Assembly: GCA_902615995.1 (NCBI GenBank)
Contig: CACMRF010000012.1
Span: 1 to 35,544 of the forward strand
Reading direction: 5' to 3'
Length of the DNA: 35,544 nucleotides
Source: an uncultured SAR116 cluster alpha proteobacterium
Lineage (GTDB): Bacteria; Pseudomonadota; Alphaproteobacteria; Puniceispirillales; Marisalimonadaceae
Part shown: positions 26,591 through 34,211 of the stretch, one piece after another
How positions within the stretch are numbered: position 1 is the stretch's first letter
How the letters are laid out: each line of letters starts with the position of its first letter
Notes under the pieces: generated by a model
The model's input: only the letters and a program-made list of their open reading frames with translations
Told to the model about the DNA's origin: nothing
Database searches by the model: none
Position numbers and translations under genes: made by a program

Positions 26591-27165
26591 TTATTTAATC
26601 CTGCATTAAATTTAAAACCAACATCTTCAAATTTTTTTGATAAATTTGTTTCAATTTTTTCCATTTGATCTTTTGCAACTTTTGTAAAAGCTATATCATT
26701 CATATCGTGAACACCTCCAGAAATTATAACTTGAAGCAATCCTTCTTCATTTGAAATATTTTTAAAAGATCTGCAAACACCAGGAGGAATTGAAATTGTG
26801 TCTAATTCATTTAATATAATTTCTTCTGACCCATCGTCATTCCAAGCAATTAAAAATTTACCTTTTAAGACTGTAAAAGTTTCAAAAGTAGCTTGATGAT
26901 TATGTAAACCTGGCCCTTGATTAGGCGGACATTTTGCAATCGTCATTGTAATTCCAGCAGCTCCTTTTATCGGAGCATTTTTATTAATTGGCGTATTGTG
27001 TGAATTATTCTCTAAGCCAATTATTGAAAGTAATTCTCTTGCATAAACAATATCTTTACCTTCTTGAGGAATATTTTTATCAAGTTGTATCGGCAAAGGC
27101 TTTAAGTCCTTAAAAACAGATATTCTTTTTAACATTTCTTCTTTTGAAATTTTCAGTGTCTTCAT
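26587..27165 (-). CDS. Cupin domain protein
   Basis: This 192-aa single-domain cupin has motif 1 GPGLHNHQATFETFTVLKG (metal ligands H, H, E) and motif 2 around LDTISIPPGVCRSFKN. It lacks the usual second histidine of motif 2, so metal binding may rest on three ligands. The frame extends to an ATG at 27192, but a near-perfect GGAGG sits 8 nt before the ATG at 27165, which is chosen (MKTLKISKEE). It follows the alpha/beta hydrolase gene by 4 nt and is last in that operon. The function is unknown. Confidence 0.88.
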   Translation of the reverse strand: MKTLKISKEEMLKRISVFKDLKPLPIQLDKNIPQEGKDIVYARELLSIIGLENNSHNTPINKNAPIKGAAGITMTIAKCPPNQGPGLHNHQATFETFTVLKGKFLIAWNDDGSEEIILNELDTISIPPGVCRSFKNISNEEGLLQVIISGGVHDMNDIAFTKVAKDQMEKIETNLSKKFEDVGFKFNAGLNN

Positions 27166-27169
27166 AAAT

Positions 27170-28075
27170 TTACCTCCTAAAAAAATGTTCAAACCATTTT
27201 ATAATTTCTTTTGGATTTTCTTCTTGAATGTAATGCCCACCATTTATACTACTTCCAACGACTTTATTAGTACAATATTTTCTCCAAGTTTCTAAAACAT
27301 TGCCATCAGAAACTTCTGTATGACTTTTCTTACCCCACAAAACTAACAAAGGACAATCAACGTGGTTATTATTTTCAAAATCCTTATTTTCCATTTCTAA
27401 ATCACAAGTTGGTGAGGCTCTATAATCCTCACATGAAGCACAAATAGTTTTCCAATTAAAACATCTTACATATTCCTTAAATGTTTTTTTACAGAAATCT
27501 AAACCCACCCCTGGCTTTGATAGTTTTTTCTTCATAAAATAGGAAGGTGAAACACTGCTCATCAACTTTTCAGGGAAATCATAAGGTTGCAACATAAATA
27601 CCCAGTGCCAATAAGCCATTGACCAATCTTTATTTACATTTCTCCATAAATGTCGATTAGGCAATATGTCAATAACTGCAGCTTTGATTATATTATTTTT
27701 ATAATCTAAACACAATCTATGAGTTATCCGAGCGCCTCTATCATGACCAGCCACGGAGAATTTATCAAACCCTAGCTTTTCCATGATAAATTTAAAGTCA
27801 TCACCCATAGCTCTAAAAGAATAATTAATATGGTTTTCTCCACCTGCTTTTGGACCTTCACTGTCGCCATAACCACGGATATCTACAGCTACAATATAAA
27901 AATTTTTTATAAGAGCTGGTAAAATTTTGTGCCATGTTAGTTGACACATTGGGTTTCCATGAATTAGCAATAAAGGTGGGCCATTCCCACCATGACTTGT
28001 ATAAATTTTTGACTTGCCAAAACCTCTATCAGGAACATTTACAAACTCAGACTTCAATTTTGGGTGAAGTTTCAT
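27170..28075 (-). CDS. Alpha/beta hydrolase, fluoroacetate/haloacetate dehalogenase-like
   Basis: This 301-aa alpha/beta hydrolase keeps every residue I recall as functional in the fluoroacetate dehalogenase of Rhodopseudomonas palustris: nucleophile D112 in GHDRGAR, carboxylate-binding R113 and R116, D136 in VIDILP, halide-pocket H157 and W158 in YWHWVF, Y218 in CEDYRAS, and catalytic H281 in GGHYIQEENP. The oxyanion motif HGNP is at 39-42. Length and segment order also match. Hydrolysis of a C-F or C-Cl bond in a haloacetate is therefore plausible; epoxide hydrolysis or another ester-like substrate remains possible. The ATG overlaps the DUF1330 stop (TAATG). Confidence 0.85.
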   Translation of the reverse strand: MKLHPKLKSEFVNVPDRGFGKSKIYTSHGGNGPPLLLIHGNPMCQLTWHKILPALIKNFYIVAVDIRGYGDSEGPKAGGENHINYSFRAMGDDFKFIMEKLGFDKFSVAGHDRGARITHRLCLDYKNNIIKAAVIDILPNRHLWRNVNKDWSMAYWHWVFMLQPYDFPEKLMSSVSPSYFMKKKLSKPGVGLDFCKKTFKEYVRCFNWKTICASCEDYRASPTCDLEMENKDFENNNHVDCPLLVLWGKKSHTEVSDGNVLETWRKYCTNKVVGSSINGGHYIQEENPKEIIKWFEHFFRR

Positions 28076-28377
28076 TATTTAGTTGCATCTCCAGATTCAA
28101 ATAAAATTAAATCAACTACTCCAGATCCATTTTTTCTAAACGATGAAGCTTTTTGATATTCTTTTGATGACCAACATCTTTCCCCTTCCTCAAGTGAAGG
28201 GAATTCTATTATCACAAATCTATGGAATTGATCTTTACCTTCTAGAACTTTAAAGTTACCACCACGGGCTAAGATTTTACCATTATATTTTTCAATTATA
28301 TCAGGAACTAAATCTGTATATTTTTTATAATTAATTTTGTTTATAATTTTAGATCTAGCTACCCAATAGGCCTTCAT
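28075..28377 (-). CDS. DUF1330 family protein
   Basis: This 100-aa protein has the ferredoxin-like dimeric alpha/beta-barrel fold of DUF1330. Family segments are AYWVARSKI at the start, NGKILARGGNFKVLEG, HRFVIIEFPSLEEGERCW and SKEYQKASSFR. Such domains are found beside degradative enzymes and may act as small isomerases or ligand binders; no reaction is established. It starts 9 nt after the cold-shock gene and overlaps the dehalogenase-like gene by one base, so all may share one transcript. Confidence 0.9.
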   Translation of the reverse strand: MKAYWVARSKIINKINYKKYTDLVPDIIEKYNGKILARGGNFKVLEGKDQFHRFVIIEFPSLEEGERCWSSKEYQKASSFRKNGSGVVDLILFESGDATK

Positions 28378-28386
28378 AGTTGGGTT

Positions 28387-28596
28387 TTAAGCCTTGCTTA
28401 ACTTTACAGCAGATATTTTACCATTTTCACCAGTTTCAAGCTCATAAGTCAATTTGTCACCTTCATCTAAATTAAATAATCCAGCTTCCTTAACTGCTGA
28501 AATATGAACAAATACATCTTTTTCATTTTCAGTTTCAGGTTCTATAAAACCATAACCTTTTTTTTTGTTAAACCATTTTACTGTACCGTTAGGCAT
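28387..28596 (-). CDS. Cold-shock domain protein (CspA family)
   Basis: This 69-aa single cold-shock domain is an RNA chaperone. The RNP motifs are KGYGFIEPE (RNP1) and DVFVHISAV (RNP2), after the opening GTVKWFNKKKG. A strong AAGGAG lies 7 nt before the ATG. The upstream leader has two hairpins. No terminator separates it from the DUF1330 gene 9 nt downstream, so the downstream metabolic genes may be expressed partly from the csp promoter. Confidence 0.96.
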   Translation of the reverse strand: MPNGTVKWFNKKKGYGFIEPETENEKDVFVHISAVKEAGLFNLDEGDKLTYELETGENGKISAVKLSKA

Positions 28597-28744
28597 AAAA
28601 ACTCCTTTATATGTTTATGCTAAACTTAAGACTAGTTTGAACAAAAACTTGAGCAAGTTAGTCTTATAGAGATATTCTCTATGTAATTTAGTATATATTT
28701 AAAATATAAAATTAAACTTAAATATGCAATTTTTTTATATGTTT
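28597..28744 (-). promoter_or_regulatory. Leader and promoter of the cold-shock gene
   Basis: This 148-bp gap holds two hairpins in the csp leader. One has an 8-bp stem, TAAGACTA (28627-28634) with TAGTCTTA (28659-28666). The other has a 7-bp stem, ATAGAGA (28666-28672) with TCTCTAT (28676-28682). Upstream on the minus strand, TTGCAT (28724-28729), a 17-nt spacer and TATTTT (28701-28706) resemble a sigma-70 promoter. Structured leaders that control translation by temperature are known for csp genes, but this one is not a recognised family. Confidence 0.45.
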
Positions 28745-29029
28745 TTATGCTCTTAAACAACTTTTAATTTTCAAAACATCTGGAAACATTTTTTTTAACC
28801 TATACTCTGCCTCTTTATTTGATAAAGATGGTACAAATGCAACACCACTAGAATGTTCTATTTCAAAACTTATGTCAGAATTATCTTCTCCTCTTACCAG
28901 GGAACACAATTCTGGAAGATTGAACTCTAACTTCCATAGAGGAACTTTTCTTGGATAACCTAGATATCTGGTGGTATTAGAAGAATCAATTGATAGTTTT
29001 TCAACAGTATTAATTTTTATAATTTCCAT
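28745..29029 (-). CDS. Uncharacterised protein, 94 aa
   Basis: This is a small soluble protein with no signal peptide or membrane helix. It begins MEIIKINTVEKLSID, has a conserved-looking RYLGYPRKVPLWKLEF segment (about 21-36), an acidic stretch GEDNSDISFEIEH and a C-terminal helix EAEYRLKKMFPDVLKI. The family is not recognised. It stands alone between the csp leader and the divergent NIPSNAP gene. The AT-rich codon use matches the core genes, so it is probably native rather than acquired. Confidence 0.7.
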   Translation of the reverse strand: MEIIKINTVEKLSIDSSNTTRYLGYPRKVPLWKLEFNLPELCSLVRGEDNSDISFEIEHSSGVAFVPSLSNKEAEYRLKKMFPDVLKIKSCLRA

Positions 29030-29084
29030 AGTAAGTAGCAGTGATATATAAATAATTAATATATAATTAATTTTTGAGGATACA

Positions 29085-29417
29085 ATGCTTTTAGATATTA
29101 GAACTTATAGATGCAAACCAGGAACTATAAAAAAACATTTAGAACTTTATGAAAAAATGGGAAAAAAGCCACAATCGAGAAATCTAGGACAACCCCTATT
29201 GTTTGCAGTTTGTGAAACAGGTGATCCTAATGAATATACTCATATTTGGGTTTATAAAAATGCCGATGATAGAGAAAAGAAGAGAGCGAAAATGTGGTTA
29301 GATCCAGATTGGATAAATTATACACAAGAAAGTGCTAAGTTAGGAGCATTAGAATCTCAAAAAAACAAGCTAGTAAAAACTGTTGATTTTTATGATTTTA
29401 AAAACCCTAATAACTGA
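29085..29417 (+). CDS. NIPSNAP family protein
   Basis: This 110-aa protein has a ferredoxin-like dimeric fold. Family features are the opening LLDIRTYRCKPGTIKKHLELYE, HIWVYKNADDREKKRAKMW and PDWINYTQESAKL near the end. Bacterial members often accompany oxidoreductases and aromatic-degradation genes, but no reaction is known. A weak GAGGA precedes the ATG. Its TGA directly abuts the stop of the convergent old-yellow-enzyme gene with no spacer. Confidence 0.92.
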   Translation: MLLDIRTYRCKPGTIKKHLELYEKMGKKPQSRNLGQPLLFAVCETGDPNEYTHIWVYKNADDREKKRAKMWLDPDWINYTQESAKLGALESQKNKLVKTVDFYDFKNPNN

Positions 29418-30554
29418 TTAAGCTGGTTTTGCAGATCTGTCGAGGTAATCATCTCTTCTACTTAAGAAAAAAGAATAACTATCTGGCAAAAAATCTTTTG
29501 AGTTAGATAAACCAAACTTCGTAGCTGCTTTATAAACCCATTGCGTGTCAGCAAGAAGTTCTCTTCCTATTGCTATTAAATCAGCTCGACCATTAGTTAT
29601 TATGTCTTCAGCTTGATCTGGTTCGATTATTGCTCCAACTGCCATGGTATTTATATTAGCTTCTTTTTTAATTCTTTCTGAATATGGCACTTGAAAGCCT
29701 GGAATAATTTTAGATTTTGTTAAAACAGGTGAGCCTCCAATACCCCCTGAAGAACAGTCGATAATATCAACACCAGCTTTTTTAAGTTCTCTTGCGTAAG
29801 ATATATTTTCTTCAAACCTTGTTCCATTTTCAGCACCATCCACAGAGGATATTCTAAAAAATAATGGAATATCATCAGGTAAAATTGACTTTATTGATTT
29901 TACAACCTCTAATCCAAAACGCATTCTATTTTCCAGACTTCCTCCAAAGTTATCAGTTCTTTTATTTGATAATGGAGAGAAAAATGAATGTAATAAATAT
30001 CCATGTGCACCATGAATTTCTATCATGTCAAAGCCAGCTTTAATAGATCTTACAGCTGCATTTTTAAAATCTTCTTTAACTCTGTTGATGTCATCTAGAC
30101 TCATTTCCATAGGTGTTGGAGTATCAGCATTTACTGCAATAGCACTAGGTCCAATTGTCTGCCATTTACTTTCACCACCATTATTTGTTTCAATTGGTTT
30201 AGCTCCATCCCATGGTCTTAAAAAACTTGCTTTTCTACCTGCATGAGCCAATTGTATTCCACTTCTACAATTATGTTCTCTAAAAATTTTGGTTATTTTT
30301 TTTAATCCTTCAATATGGTCATTATTCCATATACCTGTACAACCATAACCTATTCTACCTTCAGGTGAGACTGCTGTTGCTTCAATAAACGCGCCTCCCA
30401 AACCAGAGAAAGCAAATCTAGAATAATGTTGCAAATGCCATTCATCTATAAAACCATTATTGGCTTTATACTGACACATTGGTGATAATATTATTCTATT
30501 TCTAAAAATCTTATTATTTAGACTAAAAGCTGAAAATAAATTCGATTCTGCCAT
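29418..30554 (-). CDS. Old yellow enzyme family NADH:flavin oxidoreductase
   Basis: This 378-aa FMN enzyme belongs to the YqjM/NamA branch, which reduces activated C=C bonds. Features are PMCQYKANNGF near the N-terminus (including the YqjM-type cysteine), GIQLAHAGRKAS, the paired histidines of IHGAHGYLLHSFFSP, RTDNFGGSLENRMRF and the phosphate-binding GAIIEPDQAEDI followed by GRADLIAIGRELL. It lies 4 nt after the HpaI-type aldolase and is probably cotranscribed with it under the divergent MarR regulator. The natural substrate is unknown. Confidence 0.95.
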   Translation of the reverse strand: MAESNLFSAFSLNNKIFRNRIILSPMCQYKANNGFIDEWHLQHYSRFAFSGLGGAFIEATAVSPEGRIGYGCTGIWNNDHIEGLKKITKIFREHNCRSGIQLAHAGRKASFLRPWDGAKPIETNNGGESKWQTIGPSAIAVNADTPTPMEMSLDDINRVKEDFKNAAVRSIKAGFDMIEIHGAHGYLLHSFFSPLSNKRTDNFGGSLENRMRFGLEVVKSIKSILPDDIPLFFRISSVDGAENGTRFEENISYARELKKAGVDIIDCSSGGIGGSPVLTKSKIIPGFQVPYSERIKKEANINTMAVGAIIEPDQAEDIITNGRADLIAIGRELLADTQWVYKAATKFGLSNSKDFLPDSYSFFLSRRDDYLDRSAKPA

Positions 30555-30558
30555 ATAT

Positions 30559-31338
30559 CTAACCTTTATGTTTTAAATTATTTAGACGATCCTCAGCACC
30601 TTTTACTAGAAAAGACAAATCTGATCCAGATAATATAAACTTCATTCCTAAATCTATATATTTATGCATTAAAGTCTCATCATAAACACCACCCATTCCT
30701 GGTAGAATATTATTATTATTACAAGCTTGAATAACTTTTTTATACGCTTCTTTAACGTCATTATGATTAAACTCACCAGGGATTCCCATTTCCATACAAA
30801 GATCATTTGTTCCCACCAGTAACACATCAATTCCAGGAACAGATGCAATTTCTTCCACATTATGTATTGCTTTAGGTGTCTCTAGCATTACTACAATTAT
30901 TATATCGTCATTGATTATTTTGGATACTTCACCAACAGGAAATTTTTTAAAATCTAACTGAGGTAGTAATCCTGTCATTGATCTATGACCTTTTGGAGGA
31001 AAAAGGCAATTAGAGACTAAACGTTCTGCTGTTTCTTTGTCGTCTACATGAGGGAAAACTATACCTTGTGAACCACAATCTAAAACTCTTGTTGCATGAT
31101 GATGAGCAAAATCAGGTACTCTTACGATAGGAGTAATGCCAGTATCTTGTGCAGCCATAGAAATCTGAGTTGCCATGTCAATATCCATACTATTATGCTC
31201 TAAATCAATAAACAGCCAATCGTATCCACATGTTTTCATGATTTTTCCAATATCAACAGTTCGTGCTTGCCTTATACCCACACCAAAAGATATTTCTTTG
31301 TTAAGTATTTTTGATTTTGTAATATTTTGAAGTTTCAT
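30559..31338 (-). CDS. HpaI/HpcH family class II aldolase
   Basis: This 259-aa metal-dependent aldolase is related to 4-hydroxy-2-oxoheptanedioate aldolase and to citrate-lyase-beta-like enzymes. It shows DWLFIDLEHNSMDID, the TPIVRVPDF strand, CGSQGIVFPHVDD, the metal-binding glutamate in VVMLETPKA and aspartate in VGTNDLCMEMG. A GTG begins the frame at 31341, but the ATG at 31338 has GAGGA six bases upstream and is chosen. It is divergent from an HpaR-like regulator, the same pairing seen in homoprotocatechuate loci, but no other hpa gene is present. Confidence 0.92.
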   Translation of the reverse strand: MKLQNITKSKILNKEISFGVGIRQARTVDIGKIMKTCGYDWLFIDLEHNSMDIDMATQISMAAQDTGITPIVRVPDFAHHHATRVLDCGSQGIVFPHVDDKETAERLVSNCLFPPKGHRSMTGLLPQLDFKKFPVGEVSKIINDDIIIVVMLETPKAIHNVEEIASVPGIDVLLVGTNDLCMEMGIPGEFNHNDVKEAYKKVIQACNNNNILPGMGGVYDETLMHKYIDLGMKFILSGSDLSFLVKGAEDRLNNLKHKG

Positions 31339-31357
31339 CACAATTCCTCTACAAAAA

Positions 31358-31377
31358 AAGCTTATACAGTTAAGCTT
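31358..31377. promoter_or_regulatory. Palindromic operator candidate for the MarR/HpaR regulator
   Basis: AAGCTTA (31358-31364), a 6-bp spacer and TAAGCTT (31371-31377) form a perfect 7-bp inverted repeat of 20 bp in total. It sits in the roughly 100-bp gap between the divergent aldolase and regulator genes, where MarR proteins usually bind. It is the only strong palindrome in the gap. Binding by the adjacent protein is inference. Confidence 0.6.
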
Positions 31378-31438
31378 TCATATCAAGCTAATTTATTTAA
31401 TATTTGCACGATTTTCATATTTTTAATAAAATTAACAT

Positions 31439-31903
31439 ATGAATAAGGAAAATAAAAAATCAGATAGCTTAATAGCTCTATTTGAAACTAAAAAATCCTT
31501 AACTATAACTTTACTTAGAGCTCGTGAATCATTGATGATGTCATTTCGACCATTGTTAGCAAAACATAGTTTTACCGAACAGCAATGGAGAGTCCTTAGA
31601 GTGTTGGGTGAAAAAGGACCTTGCGATGCTGGTAAATTAGCTACAGAAGCATGTATATTATCACCGAGCTTGTCTAGGATAATTAATACACTTATTGAAA
31701 ACAACTTTATTATCAAAAAAGAAGATAAATTAGATAAAAGAAAAATTATTCTTGAAATTTCTGATGAAGGAAAATCAAAATTAGAATCTATCAAACCTGA
31801 ATATATGGCAATTTTAAAATCAATTCAAAAAAGATATGGGGAGGATAAAATCAACAAAATACTTAAGCTTCTCACAGAGATAATTGACTGGAGATCTAGA
31901 TAA
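31439..31903 (+). CDS. MarR family regulator, HpaR-like
   Basis: This 154-aa winged-helix repressor closely follows HpaR, the regulator of homoprotocatechuate degradation. It shows SLTITLLRARESLMMSFRP, FTEQQWRVLRVL, then ACILSPSLSRIINTLIENN (recognition helix region) and the wing with DKLDKRKIILEIS. The ligand is likely an aromatic acid or a downstream intermediate. It is divergent from the aldolase-OYE operon across a gap with a palindromic operator candidate and probably represses both directions. Its stop lies 4 nt from the convergent dehydrogenase stop. Confidence 0.92.
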   Translation: MNKENKKSDSLIALFETKKSLTITLLRARESLMMSFRPLLAKHSFTEQQWRVLRVLGEKGPCDAGKLATEACILSPSLSRIINTLIENNFIIKKEDKLDKRKIILEISDEGKSKLESIKPEYMAILKSIQKRYGEDKINKILKLLTEIIDWRSR

Positions 31904-31907
31904 AAAA

Positions 31908-32930
31908 TTAAAAATTTTCATCAAACCTCTCACTTAACTTTTTCATTGATGATTTAGTTACCTCACTTAAAAAAATTCCATTTTTAAGAGCTTCTTTTCT
32001 TTTCGTTAAAGCTCTCTCTCCCGGAATATATATGGTTTTTCCAGGAATAGGTTTATTTGTTTTTGCTTTTGAAATAGTATACGACATTTGTTTTTTAAAT
32101 TCATCTAACCCTGAGAAGAACTCAGGATCTATAATTTGTATAAATGTAGATAAATTCATGCTTTTAGGATTATCTACTCTCCCAAATCCAGATAAGCCTT
32201 GCGATAAAGCTTCAATTCCTAAAGCCAGGCCATATCCCTTATGACCATACTCCATCCCTCCAACAGGAAGAACTGTTCCGCATTTATCTCTAACTTCAAA
32301 TGGATCATTACTTGGAATTCCCTCAGATGTTAACAAGCAATTGAAATCAAATTTTTGTCCATTTGCAATTTTTTCTGCGATCATATTATTTGTTGTTATA
32401 GATGCACTTATATCAATAATTACAGGTAAATTATTTGTTGGGAAACCTATTGCCATTGGATTTGGAGTAAAAAGAGGTTCAGTGCCACCGAAAGGTGCAA
32501 CTGTTGAATTTGAAGGAACAGAACTTTTTATAATTGCAATAAAACCTTCATCTATAACATTTTTTAAATATGCTGCAAGTGCTCCATTATGATGACTATT
32601 TCCAATTGTTACAGTTGAGACACCAAAGTCTTTAGCTTTTTCAATTCCAATTTTTAATCCCTCTTGGGTAAGCCAAATTCCTGGTAGTAATTTTCCATCT
32701 ATTCTTATATTTGATTTTTTTTCAGAAATTATTTTATAACTACCGTTGACCCTCATTATTCCTTTTTCAATATCACTAACATAGTTCGTTAAGAGTCTAA
32801 CTCCGTGAGTGCTATGTCCCATCATATCAGCTTCAACAAGTATCTCAGAAGTGGTATGGGCTTTATCAGGATCCATATTTAATTTTATTAAAATATTTTT
32901 ACAGAATTTTATTAAATTTTCTTTTTGCAT
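31908..32930 (-). CDS. Malate/L-lactate dehydrogenase family (type 2) oxidoreductase
   Basis: This 340-aa NAD(P)-dependent reductase belongs to the Ldh_2 family (YlbC/ComC/DpkA type), unrelated to classical LDH. Diagnostic segments are the catalytic HSTHGVRLL near the N-terminus, SHHNGALAAYLK, FGGTEPLFTPNPMAIGFPT, GGMEYGHKGYGLAL and the C-terminal KTIYIPGERA. Substrates include ureidoglycolate, sulfolactate, 2,3-diketogulonate and cyclic imino acids, so the exact one is open. It is 18 nt downstream of an EamA transporter, which may move its substrate. Confidence 0.93.
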   Translation of the reverse strand: MQKENLIKFCKNILIKLNMDPDKAHTTSEILVEADMMGHSTHGVRLLTNYVSDIEKGIMRVNGSYKIISEKKSNIRIDGKLLPGIWLTQEGLKIGIEKAKDFGVSTVTIGNSHHNGALAAYLKNVIDEGFIAIIKSSVPSNSTVAPFGGTEPLFTPNPMAIGFPTNNLPVIIDISASITTNNMIAEKIANGQKFDFNCLLTSEGIPSNDPFEVRDKCGTVLPVGGMEYGHKGYGLALGIEALSQGLSGFGRVDNPKSMNLSTFIQIIDPEFFSGLDEFKKQMSYTISKAKTNKPIPGKTIYIPGERALTKRKEALKNGIFLSEVTKSSMKKLSERFDENF

Positions 32931-32948
32931 TATTTTATTGGAAAAACA

Positions 32949-33851
32949 TTAGTCTAATTTTTTATTAAATGGTTTTGTAGCTGCTATAAAAATACTTGAA
33001 ACAATGAAAATTACAGCGACTATATCAAAATTTGTTAAAAACACTCCTATGAAAAAATAATCTATTAAGATTGCTAAAACAGGAACCATCATAACAGAAA
33101 TAGATGTAATATTAACTGAAAATTTTTGTAATACCGTAAAATAAGCCCAATAGGTATATGCACTTGAAAAAAATATTGCATAAAAAATTATCAAGTAATG
33201 AATATAATTAGGATTTCCAAAGTTATTTAAGTCAAAATACAGAGCAAAGGGAATTAATGGTAATACACCAATAAGTTGTTGCCAACCAGCTACCAACATA
33301 CCATCTGATTTAAATCCACCATATTTTACTATCATGGTACCAATGCCCCATGACAAACCTGCTGATAGTGTTAAAAACAATCCTAAAATATTATCTATAA
33401 CACCAATTCCTATCGATAATGAAAAAATTCCAATCATTCCAAAAATCAAAGCAAGAGTTACAGACAAATTGATTTTTTCATAACCAATTAGTCCGGCTGA
33501 AATTGTAGCCCAAACGGGCATAGTGTAGGCTAGAACAGCTGCCCTTCCTCCACCAAGTAATGACAAACCATAAAGCATTAAAACTTGCCACAATGTAACA
33601 TTAAAAAAACTTATAAGTAATAAAGATCTCCAGTTTTCTTTAGGAATATATAGAGATTTTTTTTTATTTAGAACAAAAACAAATAATAAAATACCTGCAG
33701 GCACTCCAGTCATGACCCTAAAACTTAATGGTGGAATTTCTTCAAGTGCTATTTTGAACAAAGACCAAACAGAACTCCAAACAACTATCAAAAAAATTAG
33801 TAAGATAACTGTTAATAAGTTTTTATTATTTTTTATTTTATTTTTTATCAC
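32949..33851 (-). CDS. EamA (DMT superfamily) transporter, second copy
   Basis: This 300-aa membrane protein has ten predicted helices in two EamA repeats. It starts with a basic, asparagine-rich leader and IFLIVVWSSVWSLFKIALEEIPP. The first repeat has GGGRAAVLAYTMPVWATISA, and the second has a shorter ITSISVMMVPVLAIL match. The first codon is GTG, inside the end of the upstream secreted-protein gene (14-nt overlap); no closer ATG keeps helix 1. It differs from the EamA protein at 25709. The substrate is unknown; the adjacent Ldh_2 enzyme suggests a 2-hydroxy/2-oxo acid. Confidence 0.9.
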   Translation of the reverse strand: MIKNKIKNNKNLLTVILLIFLIVVWSSVWSLFKIALEEIPPLSFRVMTGVPAGILLFVFVLNKKKSLYIPKENWRSLLLISFFNVTLWQVLMLYGLSLLGGGRAAVLAYTMPVWATISAGLIGYEKINLSVTLALIFGMIGIFSLSIGIGVIDNILGLFLTLSAGLSWGIGTMIVKYGGFKSDGMLVAGWQQLIGVLPLIPFALYFDLNNFGNPNYIHYLIIFYAIFFSSAYTYWAYFTVLQKFSVNITSISVMMVPVLAILIDYFFIGVFLTNFDIVAVIFIVSSIFIAATKPFNKKLD

Positions 33852-34209
33852 ACAAGTATCTAGATATGGAACTATTTACGGCCATAACAAAAGAAAGTTG
33901 TCCATTATCTAGTACAGTAATATCTTGAAAATGCACCCAAGCTCTTTCAGGTGAAAAAGCAAAAGCTCTTCCTCCTGCTTCGTATAATTTATACTTCATA
34001 TCATTAGTTTCTAAAAAACCTTCATATATAGAAAGTAATACAGGTTTTTCATCACCTTTAATTTTAAAAGTTTGTATACCATTAGAACGAATAGCTGCAG
34101 CATGCTTTGGCTTACAAGAGTATTGATCTTTTTTTTCAGAAGCAATTAAGCTATTATTAGAAAAAAAAGTTAATAAAATAGTTGTTAGCAAGTAAATAAT
34201 TTTTTTCAT
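33838..34209 (-). CDS. Small secreted protein of unknown function
   Basis: This 123-aa protein has a clear Sec signal peptide: KK, a hydrophobic core IIYLLTTILLTFF, and a likely cut after SLIA near residue 24. The mature part (about 100 aa) looks beta-rich, with KIKGDEKPVLLSIYEGFLE, AWVHFQDITVLDNGQLSFVM and two cysteines (in QYSCKP and near the C-terminus in YLCDKK) that could form a disulfide. The family is not recognised. It sits between malonyl-CoA decarboxylase (2-nt gap) and the EamA gene (14-nt overlap). Periplasmic location is inferred. Confidence 0.78.
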   Translation of the reverse strand: MKKIIYLLTTILLTFFSNNSLIASEKKDQYSCKPKHAAAIRSNGIQTFKIKGDEKPVLLSIYEGFLETNDMKYKLYEAGGRAFAFSPERAWVHFQDITVLDNGQLSFVMAVNSSISRYLCDKK

Positions 34210-34211
34210 TT

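Noticed and set aside
31432-31794. 120-aa open frame antisense to the MarR gene
   Set aside because: It lies wholly opposite a well-matched HpaR-like gene, has no family motif and no ribosome-binding site. It is a shadow of AT-rich coding sequence.
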